Shown: in pieces, positions 22,519 to 33,370 of the stretch
Layout of the letters: each line of letters starts with the position of its first letter
Numbering within the stretch: the stretch's first letter is position 1
Assembly: GCA_027576995.1 (NCBI GenBank)
Contig: JANBQC010000011.1
Span: 1 to 64,000 of the forward strand
Direction of reading: 5' to 3'
DNA from: Dimargaris cristalligena
Lineage: Eukaryota > Kickxellomycota > Dimargaritomycetes > Dimargaritales > Dimargaritaceae
DNA: 64,000 nucleotides
Made by a program: the position numbers and the translations under genes
The notes under the pieces: model-generated
What the model saw: only the letters and a program-made list of their open reading frames with translations
Told to the model about the DNA's origin: nothing
Database searches by the model: none

Positions 22519-25013
22519 ATGTGGGGGAACTACGGCTATCATTATCTCTTGACCCTGGTCCTGGCCACCCAGGTCCGAGAAATTATAAGTTTACCTCAGC
22601 CCCAGCCGCGTTCGAATAAGTCCTCGAATGGGTCCCCCAGAAATCAACCAGCCAATCTTAGAGTTCTGACCCGACATACTCCCCGCTTTGGTCAACGCGC
22701 GGACACACTGCGGATGTGGGCTATACCGACGGCGCCGGTGAATACGGTGGGAATCTTGGCTAATGAAAAGGCCGCCATCGACCTTGAAGAAGCAAATCAT
22801 GCCGGTGGTGACAATACTGGCAATCCAGTTGAGTTTGATAACCTAGAAATCTACCCTATTGCCGACAACTTGCGGGGCCAGGCGACCCGGGAGGGGTTCC
22901 CAAATGCTTTAGGTGCTAGGAATGATAGCACCCTCTTCCCAACTACCCGGCCTACTAGTTCAGTCACCGCAGTCAGCGATACTAGCTCCAGGCCCACACT
23001 ATCTATTCAATCCCATCGCTTTGGGCTGTCGGATACAGATTCTAAACTCGGCCAATTACCGATGGAGCTTTTCAACGAGATCCTAGGAAAATTGAACCCG
23101 GATTCGGTCGTTGAGTTGCATCGCACTTGCCACAAAATAATGGGTTTAGTGGAGTGCAGCCCACGAATTATGAATTATGCTAAGGTAAGTCATGGCTTGG
23201 TTAAATTGCTGTGATACAATAGAGATATAGTATTTGGGTTGTGCTCATAATCGAACCTGCCCTACATCTTCTTAAACTGGATATGGTGTTATTATTCAAT
23301 AGTCCGAAGGACGGCAAATAGATGGCCAATAGGATCCCACTCTCATCTAAACGTAAAAGCCAAGGCCTCCCTTACTGCATACTAGTCCTATGCACTTGTC
23401 TGGTTAGTGATCTTTCCATTTTCGAAATAGACTACCCGTCGTATTTAATTTAACGCCATGTTTCGTCTACCATACCTTTTCAACCGTCACATATTGAATC
23501 CTCTCAGAAATTTGTTCAAATTCGGGCCATTCTTAAATATCCTTTTTTGGGTTTGGATGGCTATGACCATCCGGTTCTTCAGCTCCTACCATTCGAGTAT
23601 GATGACGCCCTGATCAAAACTATGCATCAACTTCCCTTCGTACGCACCTCCACCCCAGCTCGACTGGCCAATTTCATTAATCCGGGTTTAGATCCCATAC
23701 CTTTTGACTTGGCTCAATCGCTCCAAATCTACACAATAAATGTACTGGATACTCAGGACCACCAAGGTACAGGCGACTGGGTCTACGTGAATTACCTCAA
23801 ATTAACTACAGACCAACGCATAAAGCTATTTCCCCTCATTAGGTTTGCGGAACATCAGCATCACGAACAGCTCCAGTTGGGGGACAAAGCCCTGGCAGAG
23901 GAAAGGAGCTTTTATGCCATGTATTCACAGGCCTATATGACCTGCGTATTGGCGCTGCGCACCACGGATGATCTACTCGCTGCTCTTGGTTCAACGGCCC
24001 ATAATGCGGTGGATTCGAGATTTATTGACCCTGTGACCCTGATCAGCGGCTGGGGTATCAGTATTACTCAACTGGCCGACAGGGTCGTCCTGAATCGTTG
24101 GGCTCGAGCGGTCACAGTGCTCTTGACTCTCCACGAAAAGGGTATTGCTTCCCCAAATGTAAATCGCTCGCACCGCTATCCTCCTCTCCTTAAAGCCTGG
24201 GAAGGATTGAACAAGTTATTCAGGCGGGCTACAGTATCCGAACACCTACCCAACCCCGCCCTGGATTTCTTTTACTTAAGTATATTACAATCCAATCTAA
24301 CCAGTGAACATGATCGGCCTTATTTCTCATCTCCGACCCAGTCAGTTGATGGAGCATTCCCCGGCCACTTCAATGAAGAGACTCGCCGACGACTACATGC
24401 CTTGGAAGACACCGCTATGGGACACTTTCGGAATCGCTGGCCAATAGATTGTGCGCGTAAAATGGGCTTTCCAAATGCCGCCGATAAATTGGAAATCGCC
24501 CGTATTGGAGTTATTCGAGGCGAACGTGGTGTATTCGGTAGAACCGGTTGGAATCTAACCTGGGATTGGGATAGGCGGTGGGGTGAAGCCCCTGCTGCTG
24601 GTAACCGCATAGGTCAGGCGGAATGCATCGACATCTTTACAGGGGGCGACTATATGTACCTAGACTTGCGCGATAGGAACGCACCCGTTATGGCAATGCG
24701 GGTTCGTCGGGCATACCTCAGCGATATTCTCCAAGATAATAACAATGGGAACACAAGTGGTCCTAGAGAAGAAGATACCACCGGAACATCTGGGACGGGC
24801 AGGCCTACTACCATGGGTGATGGTCGTGGAAATGAACCCGGCCACCAATCCGATGCTGAAATCACCCTACCAAAGTATTTTCCGTTATTATCAAGTCGTC
24901 TCACCGAGCAACTTATTCAGCGATCCCAGCAGCTAATTGAATACACCCAACTTAAGGCCGAGGATCGCTGGGATGCCGCCCATGATAGTCAAATACCCGA
25001 CATTGTCTACTGA
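22519..25013 (+). CDS. F-box-like protein with signal-peptide-like N terminus (two exons)
   Basis: Exon 1 (22519-23184) ends AAG|GTAAGT; exon 2 (23508-25013) begins after CTCTCAG. Both ends are phase 0, so the 323-base intron joins the frames exactly, giving 723 residues. Residues about 176-222 match an F-box: LPMELFNEILGKL, then VVELHRTCHKI. F-box proteins normally link substrates to SCF ubiquitin ligases through Skp1 in cytosol or nucleus. The roughly 500 residues after it are unrecognised, rich in helices and without LRR or WD repeats. Oddly, the N terminus (YHYLLTLVLATQV, residues 7-19) resembles a secretory signal sequence followed by a Pro/Ser-rich region. The start could lie at an internal Met instead. 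The F-box call rests on pattern only. Confidence 0.7.
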
Positions 25014-25930
25014 TCTACTCCGATTATTAGATGGCTATACTTGTTTTATTTAGCCACCCCAATTATTTTACCGTTTACTCCAACCCTCCAAGGTATTTAC
25101 ATTTCCAACATCGGGATCATGGGTTTATCAGCCGAGTCGTGGGCCATGGTGCTATTATCGGTTAGCGATGCCCCCAGGATGCCCTGTAGAAGAGGGGCAG
25201 GAACCCTAGTTGCGTAGGACACGCCTTCAAATACGCAACTACCTAGTTAGTAAATTTTTAAATTGCTCAGGTTTCGTATAAATCCGTCGAGGCATCACTT
25301 GAAACTGACAGTCTATATTTCAATGCGGAAATTTGTTTCTCATATTTTTCTTTCTTTTATTCCTTCCTACCTACCGAGCCGATTTGGTTTTGTTCATTTT
25401 TATAGTTTAAAGTTATTCTCTACTGTGCTCATTATATAATTGCACAACGAATTTTCAGTTATTATAGGCCGTGGACATGCCCATTGAGCATAAAAAGTAA
25501 CACTAGTAAATAAACCAAATGTCCACATCTAATAATGATTACCCATAAGTGGTATGGGTCTGCGTATATGATACATTTAATTAGACAACGGAATCCAATC
25601 ATTCAAACAGCTGGGGTTTGTGTATCCATGTGAACAAGTATAGTATATTGATCGGCAGAATAGCAAAACTCATAATGTGCCTGGGGCATCACCACCCACT
25701 CTACTCTCAACTCAATGCACCATTCCGTTTATATATAATACTATTAGGCCACCTGGTCTAAGCTTTATATTTGTGAGCTCCATTTCCCCCATTTGGTGTT
25801 TTATACCGCGTGATTTTAGCCCTCGACAACATCAGCATTCCTATTACCAAAGCGCCTCACCTTACCAACATCCTATATATTACTATTATTTCAAAACCCC
25901 GCCACCTGCAGGCATACTATTATATTTACG
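25014..25930 (+). other. Intergenic region and leader of the first secreted paralog
   Basis: AT-rich DNA with no gene. The last 150 bases before 25931 are rich in C and A (CATCAGCATTCC, CACCTTACC), a typical leader for this genome. A direct TATA box is not obvious. Confidence 0.4.
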
Positions 25931-26389
25931 ATGAAGCTCATTCAGTTTGCCGTTTGGGCTCCGGTCATCTTACAAGGCCTTGCTTTGGCCCTTCCCACTG
26001 AAACCAGGATTACCTCATTTACTCACCGGGATAGCCCCAATAAATGTGGTCCACCCCAAGTCCCCACTCCCACCACCACTAAAGTAGATTCCACTACCAC
26101 CATTGATAGTATGCCAACCGACACGGACGGACCCACCCCCGGTGAACCTTCCGGATGCAATGTCTTTGCCAGCGGGTTCGCGGAATACGAGATCCAAATC
26201 GTCGGTGCCACCCTCTCCGATTTCACCTCAAAGGGAAGCGACTACGCTGATAAAGTAGCGAGGATCATCACTTGCTTCACGCTCACGGCCATCATTCCCT
26301 ACGACATGAAACTAACGTTCCGTATCCGGTCCGTCGATGCCGAAGTTCTGCGGACATGGCCCGAGACCTCCTCTGTCATCGAAGTCTAA
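25931..26389 (+). CDS. Small secreted protein, family member 1
   Basis: A 152-residue protein. Residues 1-20 form a signal peptide (hydrophobic FAVWAPVILQGLALA). The sequence THRDSPNKCGPPQVPTP follows, aligned with the NKCGPPQVPT motif of three neighbouring paralogs, though here the dibasic pair is HR rather than RR. A short Thr/Pro/Asp linker leads to a C-terminal domain of about 95 residues with GCNVFASGFAEYEIQIVGA, a Cys in IITCFTLT and the family's closing motif IRSVDAEVLRTWPETSSV. Three cysteines are kept after the signal; the early Cys of the paralogs is missing. The protein is probably exported. I do not recognise the domain, and function is unknown. It is the most diverged of the four copies. 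Confidence 0.75.
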   Translation: MKLIQFAVWAPVILQGLALALPTETRITSFTHRDSPNKCGPPQVPTPTTTKVDSTTTIDSMPTDTDGPTPGEPSGCNVFASGFAEYEIQIVGATLSDFTSKGSDYADKVARIITCFTLTAIIPYDMKLTFRIRSVDAEVLRTWPETSSVIEV

Positions 26390-27795
26390 CAACATCGTTG
26401 GTATCGTCCGTATCCTCCAACTTCCCTAACATGGCTAACGCAATAATAAAATATGTCGGGCCCTACTTTGGGACCTTAGGGCCCATCTGCCATCTGGAGA
26501 ACACTGTACCTTACTTCGCAGGATCCGTATAAGTTTTCAAGCTCATTCTTTTGGGGCTCTTGGAAATATCATCTGGAATAGATGATTATTTTTTGTTTTG
26601 TTTTTGGCATTGAAAATATGGGTGATTTCTATTTGTAAGCTCCTATGATGTTAACGAGATTCTCCTAATATTAGAGGCTGGAAAAATCAATTTGTTCCCC
26701 CTCCCCCCTGTTCCTGTAGGGGGTTAATTTAAAATTTTCCCGAGAGTAAAACATATGCCACTACTATTACGCTCAGGCTGAGCGGGGCCAGGGGTTACCA
26801 TGATATCCGAGTTAGGATTTGTGATGAGAGAGTGAGGGGTTGTTAGCTAAATATAAGTTTATTTTAATAAGCCTTAAATTAGCTCAGGTGTACGTGCATA
26901 GTTTGCTATTTTATACCCCGGTTCTTTTAGGATGGCCGGTAGGGGTTGTAATTGCTCATTGCCCATTGGGCGGTGCTTTTCGTCTGAGGGGTCAGGTGAC
27001 TTCTTCATCACTAGAGTAGCGAGCCCCTTCAGGTGGTTGCGCTACTGTCGGAGGGAAAGCTGGGAATAGAAATATGCCGAAAATGAAAAACCCCAAAATA
27101 GATCTTTTGGAATGTTGTGAAGGTTACTCTGCAAATGAGGGGCAACAGCCAGACAAGTCATATTAATCACACTGCCATACTATTGGGAATCACTAATATT
27201 CTCGTAATGGTCTCTGCAACCCAGTCTACATATGGCAATATAATGCCGCTTTTGTGGTGGTGGTAGTGGTGGTGGTGGTGAGCGATCACCCCGCTGCCCA
27301 TGGAATGATACTCGCCATTGGCCACCTCTGGTGAAAAATACGGAATGTCAGATTGCCCAGTGCTTACTTCCAAAGTCAAACCAGACGAGTGCATTTTCTC
27401 GTTAACAATTTGACGTTACGAAGCCGTCAATCAATTGGTTCATGTTTTGGTGTTGGTGTGAATGAGGATGGAAAAATAGGAAACTGTAGTGGGTATAGTC
27501 CACTGTGTAAAATAGAGGAAGCAGCCGTGGCCCCATATGTGGAATAACCCCCTCTCCCTCTAAATACACCCCCGCCTATTCATGCCAACCATTTTATATA
27601 TTACAAGTATCAGCTCATTGCCTATAGATGCCACATGGTTGACACCTAATACCTCTTCATCGCACCGGTTTGTTGACATTTTTGTATCACCCACAATATC
27701 ATTGCCAAGGCGCCTGTTCAACCAATATTTATTACCATCTTAATTTATAGTATTGCCTCTCCCCCTACTTACCTCCCCGCCTTTAATTACCCGTC
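26390..27795. other. Intergenic region between secreted paralogs 1 and 2
   Basis: No gene seen. A GTGGTG-rich simple repeat lies at about 27255-27281. The frames at 27167-27394 and 27353-27547 lack support. The last 120 bases are pyrimidine-rich and lead to the start codon at 27796. Confidence 0.45.
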
Positions 27796-28341
27796 ATGAA
27801 GGTTCTTCTACTTGCCGCCTGCACCCTCGCTGCTCTCCCGGGTCTGGCACTGGCCTACCCCGCCAACAACCCCGAATGTACCCACCTCGTTCGCCGTGAC
27901 GGTTCCAACAGCAAGTGCGGCCCGCCCCAGGTTCCCACCATCACTGTTCCGGTCGTCGATCCCACCCTTACCTTGAGTGTTACTCCTACCGAAGAGACCA
28001 CCGCTACTACTACTTCCACCGAAGAGTCCACCGCCGCTCCCATCGACCCTACCACCACTACCACCGAGGCATCCTATACTCCAACCCCAACGGGTCCCCC
28101 CGCCTGCGATCCTAAAGGTACCGAGTTTGATGACTACAAGGTCACCCTCGCTGGCATCACCTATTACGGTAATTTTGAAATGGAAATGGACACCTATATG
28201 AACAAGATCAAGGCCAACCTTGATTGTTTTGAATTTGTTACGGTTAATTCTATGGTCATGTATTTCCAGTACCGTCTCCGATCTAGTGAAGCTGATCTTC
28301 TGCGGTCCTGGCCCGAAACTGGCTCGGTCATGAAGATGTAA
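27796..28341 (+). CDS. Small secreted protein, family member 2
   Basis: A 181-residue protein with a clear signal peptide (MKVLLLAACTLAALPGLALA). A short pro-region ends in LVRR, a Kex2-type dibasic site, just before DGSNSKCGPPQVPT. A Thr/Ser/Glu-rich, mucin-like linker with two TEE(T/S)TA-type repeats spans about residues 55-100 and is a likely O-glycosylation target. The C-terminal domain starts at CDPKGTEFDDYKV, holds one more Cys (LDCFEF) and ends in LRSSEADLLRSWPETGSV. Four cysteines lie outside the signal peptide. Its N-terminal 105 codons are almost identical in DNA to the inverted copy at 28877-29422, while the C-terminal domain differs strongly. Secreted or wall-associated; function unknown. 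Confidence 0.8.
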   Translation: MKVLLLAACTLAALPGLALAYPANNPECTHLVRRDGSNSKCGPPQVPTITVPVVDPTLTLSVTPTEETTATTTSTEESTAAPIDPTTTTTEASYTPTPTGPPACDPKGTEFDDYKVTLAGITYYGNFEMEMDTYMNKIKANLDCFEFVTVNSMVMYFQYRLRSSEADLLRSWPETGSVMKM

Positions 28342-28876
28342 ATGTTGAACATAGGTCATGGGTACAGTTGTCACCTCTTCCCTAATATTTAGGGGGGCGG
28401 AGGAGCCTGGCTATCTATTTTTCAAACTCAATATTGCCAGTCCTAACATTCCATCTAATCAAATACTCATATTTCAGCAGCAATTACTCTTGGAGATGGA
28501 TAAAAAAATTAGCATCTACTACTACTTGAATGTCTGTAAAAACCCCGAGTGGTTCCGATGGCCTGAGTTGGCTTTAGTTGATTTTTTACTGCGACTTAAT
28601 GGATGCGTATCCAATGCTTACATTTCCCTTAAGATGCCTATGGTCGCCATGTGTCGCGGGCATATGGTACCCGGGGGAATACTAGATACCTGGGGGTACC
28701 ATACGCCTGGCACACTGGCATTACCCATGGTGATTCCCATTAAAAAATATTCAATTTATTTGGCAATGAAATAGTGGGGAGGGCCTTGGATAAATTCATA
28801 AACGCCACCAGTCAAACCGGTATTAAAGAAGATATAAGCCGGTGGCCAATCAAGTGGGGAGCCTTATAACTAGGGA
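28342..28876. other. Spacer between convergent secreted paralogs 2 and 3
   Basis: These 535 bases separate the two convergent copies and should hold both 3' ends. A 138-residue frame at 28358-28774 crosses it, but it shows no homology, signal or good start context and is not called. The inverted arms do not extend far into the spacer. Confidence 0.5.
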
Positions 28877-29422
28877 TTAAGCTAGCGTGACCGAGCCCGT
28901 TTCAGGCCAAGACCGCATAATTTCGGCATCACTGGGACGAAGGCGGTAGACCAGTTTCAAAGCGAAGGAGTCATCATCAGTGAGTAAGTAGCAATCGAAA
29001 GTGGCACGGACCTTATCCTTGTATTCGTCTTCCGACCCTTCAAAAACCATGTAATCGTTAACTCCAGCGAGGCGAACAATATAGGAATTGAAGCCAGTCC
29101 CTCTAGGATCACAACCGGTGGGACCCGTTGGAGTTGGAGTATAGGATGCCTCGGTGGTAGTGATGGTAGGGTCGATGGGAGCGGTGGTGGACTCTTCGGT
29201 GGAAGTAGTAGTGGCGGTGGTCTCTTCGGTAGGAGTAACACTCAAGGTAGGGGTGGGGTCGACGACCGGAACAGTGGTGGTGGGAACCTGGGGCGGGCCG
29301 CACTTGTTGTTGGAACCGTCACGGCGAACGGGGTGGGTACATTCGGGGTTGTTGGCGGGGTAGGCCAGTGCCAGACCCGGGAGAGCAGCGAGGGTGCAGG
29401 CGGCAAGTAGAAGAACCTTCAT
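28877..29422 (-). CDS. Small secreted protein, family member 3
   Basis: A 181-residue protein in inverted orientation to member 2 and of exactly the same length. The signal peptide is identical in sequence (MKVLLLAACTLAALPGLALA), and the PVRR|DGSNNKCGPPQVPT stretch and mucin-like linker differ by only a few residues. The C-terminal domain begins CDPRGTGFNSYIV and then departs widely from member 2, except for a Cys (FDCYLL) and the closing LRPSDAEIMRSWPETGSV. Shared DNA starts about 13 bases before the ATG (TTAATTACCCGTC). The start codon is fixed by that shared block. Processing by signal peptidase and Kex2 is inferred from the motifs. The function is unknown. Confidence 0.8.
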   Translation of the reverse strand: MKVLLLAACTLAALPGLALAYPANNPECTHPVRRDGSNNKCGPPQVPTTTVPVVDPTPTLSVTPTEETTATTTSTEESTTAPIDPTITTTEASYTPTPTGPTGCDPRGTGFNSYIVRLAGVNDYMVFEGSEDEYKDKVRATFDCYLLTDDDSFALKLVYRLRPSDAEIMRSWPETGSVTLA

Positions 29423-29552
29423 GACGGGTAATTAATAATATATAAAGAAGTGGTAATAAAGACCAGAGTATAAGACCTAAGGTATAAATGAGAATTCGAT
29501 TAGAAAAAAGTGCAATGTAATTAATGGGAGAGGGTAGGGGGATTTTGTCGCT

Positions 29553-29573
29553 GTATATATATATATATATATA
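29553..29573. repeat. (TA)n microsatellite
   Basis: A pure TA array of about 20 bases between secreted paralog 3 and the broken gene at 29595-30074. Confidence 0.85.
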
Positions 29574-29594
29574 GGGGAAGGCCACCACACCGCG

Positions 29595-30074
29595 TTAGGG
29601 CTTTGAATTAAATACTAACGAAGAATTGGGCGGTAAATCTATTTTTAACCGGTACAGCCCATCTTTTCCACTGGATTTTTCGCTGTAGAACCCAACTGGA
29701 CCCCACCCATATACAAACGTATCCTCGGTATATATTGATTCCCTCGGGAGGCGGACAATCAGCGGCGGTTCTGGCGGTGTTGTCTGTATTTGAAAGGCGT
29801 TATGGGATCCCCTTCTACCAATGAGCAGCTGGATAGTCACATCCTTCTCACCCATACTGCTTTAATCACACAACACGAAGCCTTTCATTCGCAGCTCAAC
29901 ATCGAATGGTTGGTTTTGTCTATACAAGTCCGCGGTACCTTTTGGCTTCACTTTTATCTTGCCTATCTGGCAATCAGGTCCACTCTGAGTTTCGTTACAA
30001 GCGATCAATGGTGGGAGTGGAACGAAGGCCGGCATGGCAATAACCCTTGGCTGTCCCAAAGCACCATATAGTTT
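29595..30074 (-). pseudogene. Broken gene fragment with in-frame stop, family unrecognised
   Basis: One continuous minus-strand frame runs from a stop at 30075-30077 down to a stop at 29595-29597, interrupted by a single TAA at 29862-29864. Both halves look protein-like: GPDCQIGKIKVKPKGTADLY and PFDVELRMKGFVLCD before the stop, DVTIQLLIGRRG and YGWGPVGFY after it. No ATG opens the upstream part; the nearest in-frame initiator is TTG. No GT...AG pair of sensible size removes the stop. It is probably a decayed, perhaps secreted, gene inside the paralog cluster, but it is not a member of that family (no NKCGPPQVPT or WPET motif). A chance frame is possible. Confidence 0.4.
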
Positions 30075-30630
30075 TCAACAAATGGGTTAGCATGCCTACT
30101 TTGGGAATGCATGATGGATTTCCCTCATGGTAGGGAGGAGACAGGCAGGTGTCCCCTTCTCATTAGCTGAACAGCTCTCCTAGTATCCAGGCAATTCATT
30201 TTTTGGTTGGGTTGTTAGGGCCACTTTATATTTACAATTAAAAAAGTACACAAAGACCGTTGGAGTAGGCAAATTAGTAGAATAGTCACTAGCTAGTAAA
30301 TGCAGTATAGATGTCCACAAGAGTTTGGGCGTGACAATATGCCACAAATCCAGTACTCAAACCCATGTCCTAGACGGAGATCTAAATCTAGAAAGTTTAA
30401 TTTATATATAAAGACATTATAAAACTCATAAGCCCCTTTCTCTAAGGTGTGAAGATGTAAAGAGCACCTGGAATTAGGAATCCTTGGTCGTCCTGTATCA
30501 GGGCCCCCAATTAAGTTGCGATGTAATGAGAAAGAGATTGGAGAGGGATCAATCTTTTTCTATACAACCCCCCACCCCCTATATTACTATAGGCCAAGTA
30601 ACGCCAGGAAGCCCACTACCAAGTTGACCC

Positions 30631-31080
30631 TTACAATTGCGTGACCGAGGCCGTCTCGGGCCAGGTTCGTAGAATGTCTGCATCACTAGAGCGTAGCGTG
30701 TAGGTCAACTTCTGGAAAGCGTTATTAATGGTCGTGAGGGCGAGGCAAGAAAAGGCACTCTCAACTTTGGTATTATACTCGCGCCACATGGTTCCGAAGG
30801 TTTCGAAGTTGGTGCCGACGATTTTGACCTCGTATTCGGCGAAGCCACCCGCAAAGACGTTGCAGTCTTCGTGGGGTGGGGTGGAGGGTTCATCGGACGT
30901 AGTTGTGGTGGTGGTGGCTACCTCGTCGCTGGCAGTAGTGGTGGGAACTTGGGGCGGACCACACTTGTTGTTGGAACCGTCACGGCGAACCAGGTGGGCG
31001 CAGTCAGAATCGGCGGGCAGGGCTTGGATGAGGCCCTGGAGGCCAGCCAGAGCGCCGACGGCGAATAGGAAAACCTTCAT
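30631..31080 (-). CDS. Small secreted protein, family member 4
   Basis: A 149-residue protein starting at MKVFLFAVGALAGL (31080), the position homologous to the other members; an upstream in-frame extension uses a non-ATG initiator and is discarded. Signal peptide about 1-20, then CAHLVRR|DGSNNKCGPPQVPT with the Kex2-like RR. The linker is short (TTTTTTSDEPSTPP). The C-terminal domain begins DCNVFAGGFAEYEVKIVGT, which is close to member 1, holds SCLALT and ends LRSSDADILRTWPETASV. It therefore combines an N terminus like members 2 and 3 with a C domain like member 1. A TA-rich, TATA-like region lies about 50 bases upstream (31117-31136). The function is unknown. Confidence 0.8.
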   Translation of the reverse strand: MKVFLFAVGALAGLQGLIQALPADSDCAHLVRRDGSNNKCGPPQVPTTTASDEVATTTTTTSDEPSTPPHEDCNVFAGGFAEYEVKIVGTNFETFGTMWREYNTKVESAFSCLALTTINNAFQKLTYTLRSSDADILRTWPETASVTQL

Positions 31081-33370
31081 AATGTTTAGATCTAATAGGG
31101 GATCACTAAACACTTGGAATATATAATATATATAGGGTGGTCGGTTATAAATTAGGGATGAAGTTGATTAAACTAGGGGGGTAGAGGGAAGGGGCTTGAT
31201 GAGAAAAAATCATATATATATATACATATATTTATAGATAGACGGGTGGATATTTATATACTTCATAGAGGGAGGGATGGTTTAGCCTAAGTGTCGGAAA
31301 GCCAAGAGCGAGAGAGAGAGTCTTGGTGGAACCCATTCATATCCAAAAGCAATTACACCCTTTAGTCACGGTTGATCGTTTTCCCCCCTCCCCACTGAAT
31401 CATCAAATGATGAACCATTTAGTAGCCAACTTCCTTTTGCTCAGAGTACAATATCTCGAATTTCACAGTTGGGCTTCCAACATCGCCTAATACTGGCCAG
31501 GTAATCATAAACAGCACCCATGTCGCTGTATTCGGCCAATAGTGGGAGTGTGGTGGAAGACAGCATGAGCAATCGTGTCGGCTGACCCTCCTCGCTCAAT
31601 CAACATCATACATACACACACATTTAAATATATACACACATATATATATACGTATAATAAGAGATTTAGCGAGCGGTGTTAAGAAGAATGGATAATCTAA
31701 ACAAACGACCTGGCTAAGTATTATACCAAATATCCACCACTTATCATTGCATTATTTCCCAATAGTTTAGGCTTATTCTCACTTACATAAACAATTGAAA
31801 ACCGACCTATGCTTCTTGGCGCTTGTAAAACTTCATGAAATAACCAACTACATGCTAAATCGGCTATCTCAGTTGGAATTGGTGTTTATAATAGCGTAAC
31901 CCAAAATTTCCTTAAAGATGTAGCTCTAAAAAAAACTTATTTCAATAGACTGTAGAGTTTTATATATCGTTGAACTAGTATACTAAATAAAAGCATATCA
32001 CACAGACCAAGATTTACTGGGCATGTTACCGCTGGAAGTGCATAAATGTGATCATTAAATGGTTTGAGGTGATGATATGGGTGAAATTCAAACCAGCTGT
32101 ATAAAGTTTTACATGATTTGTGTATGGGAGAGTATGCGGGAGTAACCATTTTAACCAGTAATATTGGCCTCATCCAGTGTATTTTTCATTATACAGCCTG
32201 AATGAACTCCTCCCATATTGATCAAGTGATTTGTCCGATATCGTTAAACGATCTCTGAGATATTCGTGAGTTGGGTTTTAGGGGATTGTCACCTTGCCTA
32301 TGGCAACTTCCTGGCAACATCGCTGTATTATCATTGACACAGCGAATTGACTACCCTCCCTTTTTTATGTACATTTTTCTGGCTGGCTTTAATATAAGGG
32401 ACCATTAAACCATCCTAGATTATACCCTCTACTTCCCCTTCTTCAATAAAGCCACTCCCAAAACTCGCCGAATATTTTTAGGCCCAGTGACCATGTGGAT
32501 TCCGATTCACTGTCTAAGTTAGGTGACTGATATAACTGGTATCATACATATACCACCTGCTCGTTAGGCTAGGCCGGGTAGATTACAGTCGGTCGAATGA
32601 CATATATATAGATCAAGAGGTAGTTACGAGTCACCACCAATCGCCCCATTTAAATACTGCATCTAAGAGAGCATAATTTACCTACCCTGCTAATAAAGGA
32701 CACGATTGATAGAGAAGGTGGATAATTGCCACAACAGTTTAGCAGCCACCAAACCTATTATCATGCGTACATCAGTAGCTAGCTATTCCAGCGCAAGGCG
32801 CTAATGGGATATGAGAATCATGAAAGTATGTATGTATTTAATGGGTATAACCACGGGTACTAGTGTAATATAAAAATAGTGGAAATTAAAAAAAAAATGG
32901 CAGAAAATGTCCAGATGGGTAGTGGAGCGTCCTTGAAATCGCACAAAGTCCACAGCAAAGTGTGGAAAAAAAGGGGGAGGGTGTGGGGGTATGAATGAAT
33001 ATGAAAAATTGAACAGGCGAATATAATAGAAAAAAATACTGCCGACAGCTACACATTAGGTGAAGTCAGTCGTCGGAAAAGGGGGAAGAAAACGTAGGAG
33101 GAGACGTGGTGGAACTGATTGTGACAAACGAACAGGTATGTGCAAAGGGGTAACGAGATGTGGGAAAGAAATGGATGGGAAATTTGCATAATTAAGGCAA
33201 TATGATGTGTAGATTGGGGCCGCAAAAATTGACCACTCCAATGCAGGCCACCTCATTAACCTATGCACGCCACTGAGCCAGCCACCAGAAGAGGGCACAA
33301 CACGTCCCCCAACCATGCAGTTCTCTCGGGCCATGCCGGGACCAGGTCGGGCGAACTAATCGAAACTTGC
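31081..33370. other. Intergenic region, no gene seen
   Basis: AT-rich DNA with TA-rich simple sequence (about 31209-31235 and 31620-31655), and poly-A runs near 32890. From about 32,900 to 33,370 it probably includes the 3' end of the SAM synthetase transcript, which is read on the minus strand. Frames here (31937-32173, 33056-33334) have no support. Confidence 0.5.

Noticed and set aside
28358..28774. A 138-residue + frame between the convergent paralogs
   Set aside because: No family motifs, no signal peptide and a location in the expected 3' ends of two genes.
29800..29900. Explaining the TAA at 29862-29864 as an intron
   Set aside because: The only GT...AG pair around it is about 20 bases long and breaks the frame.
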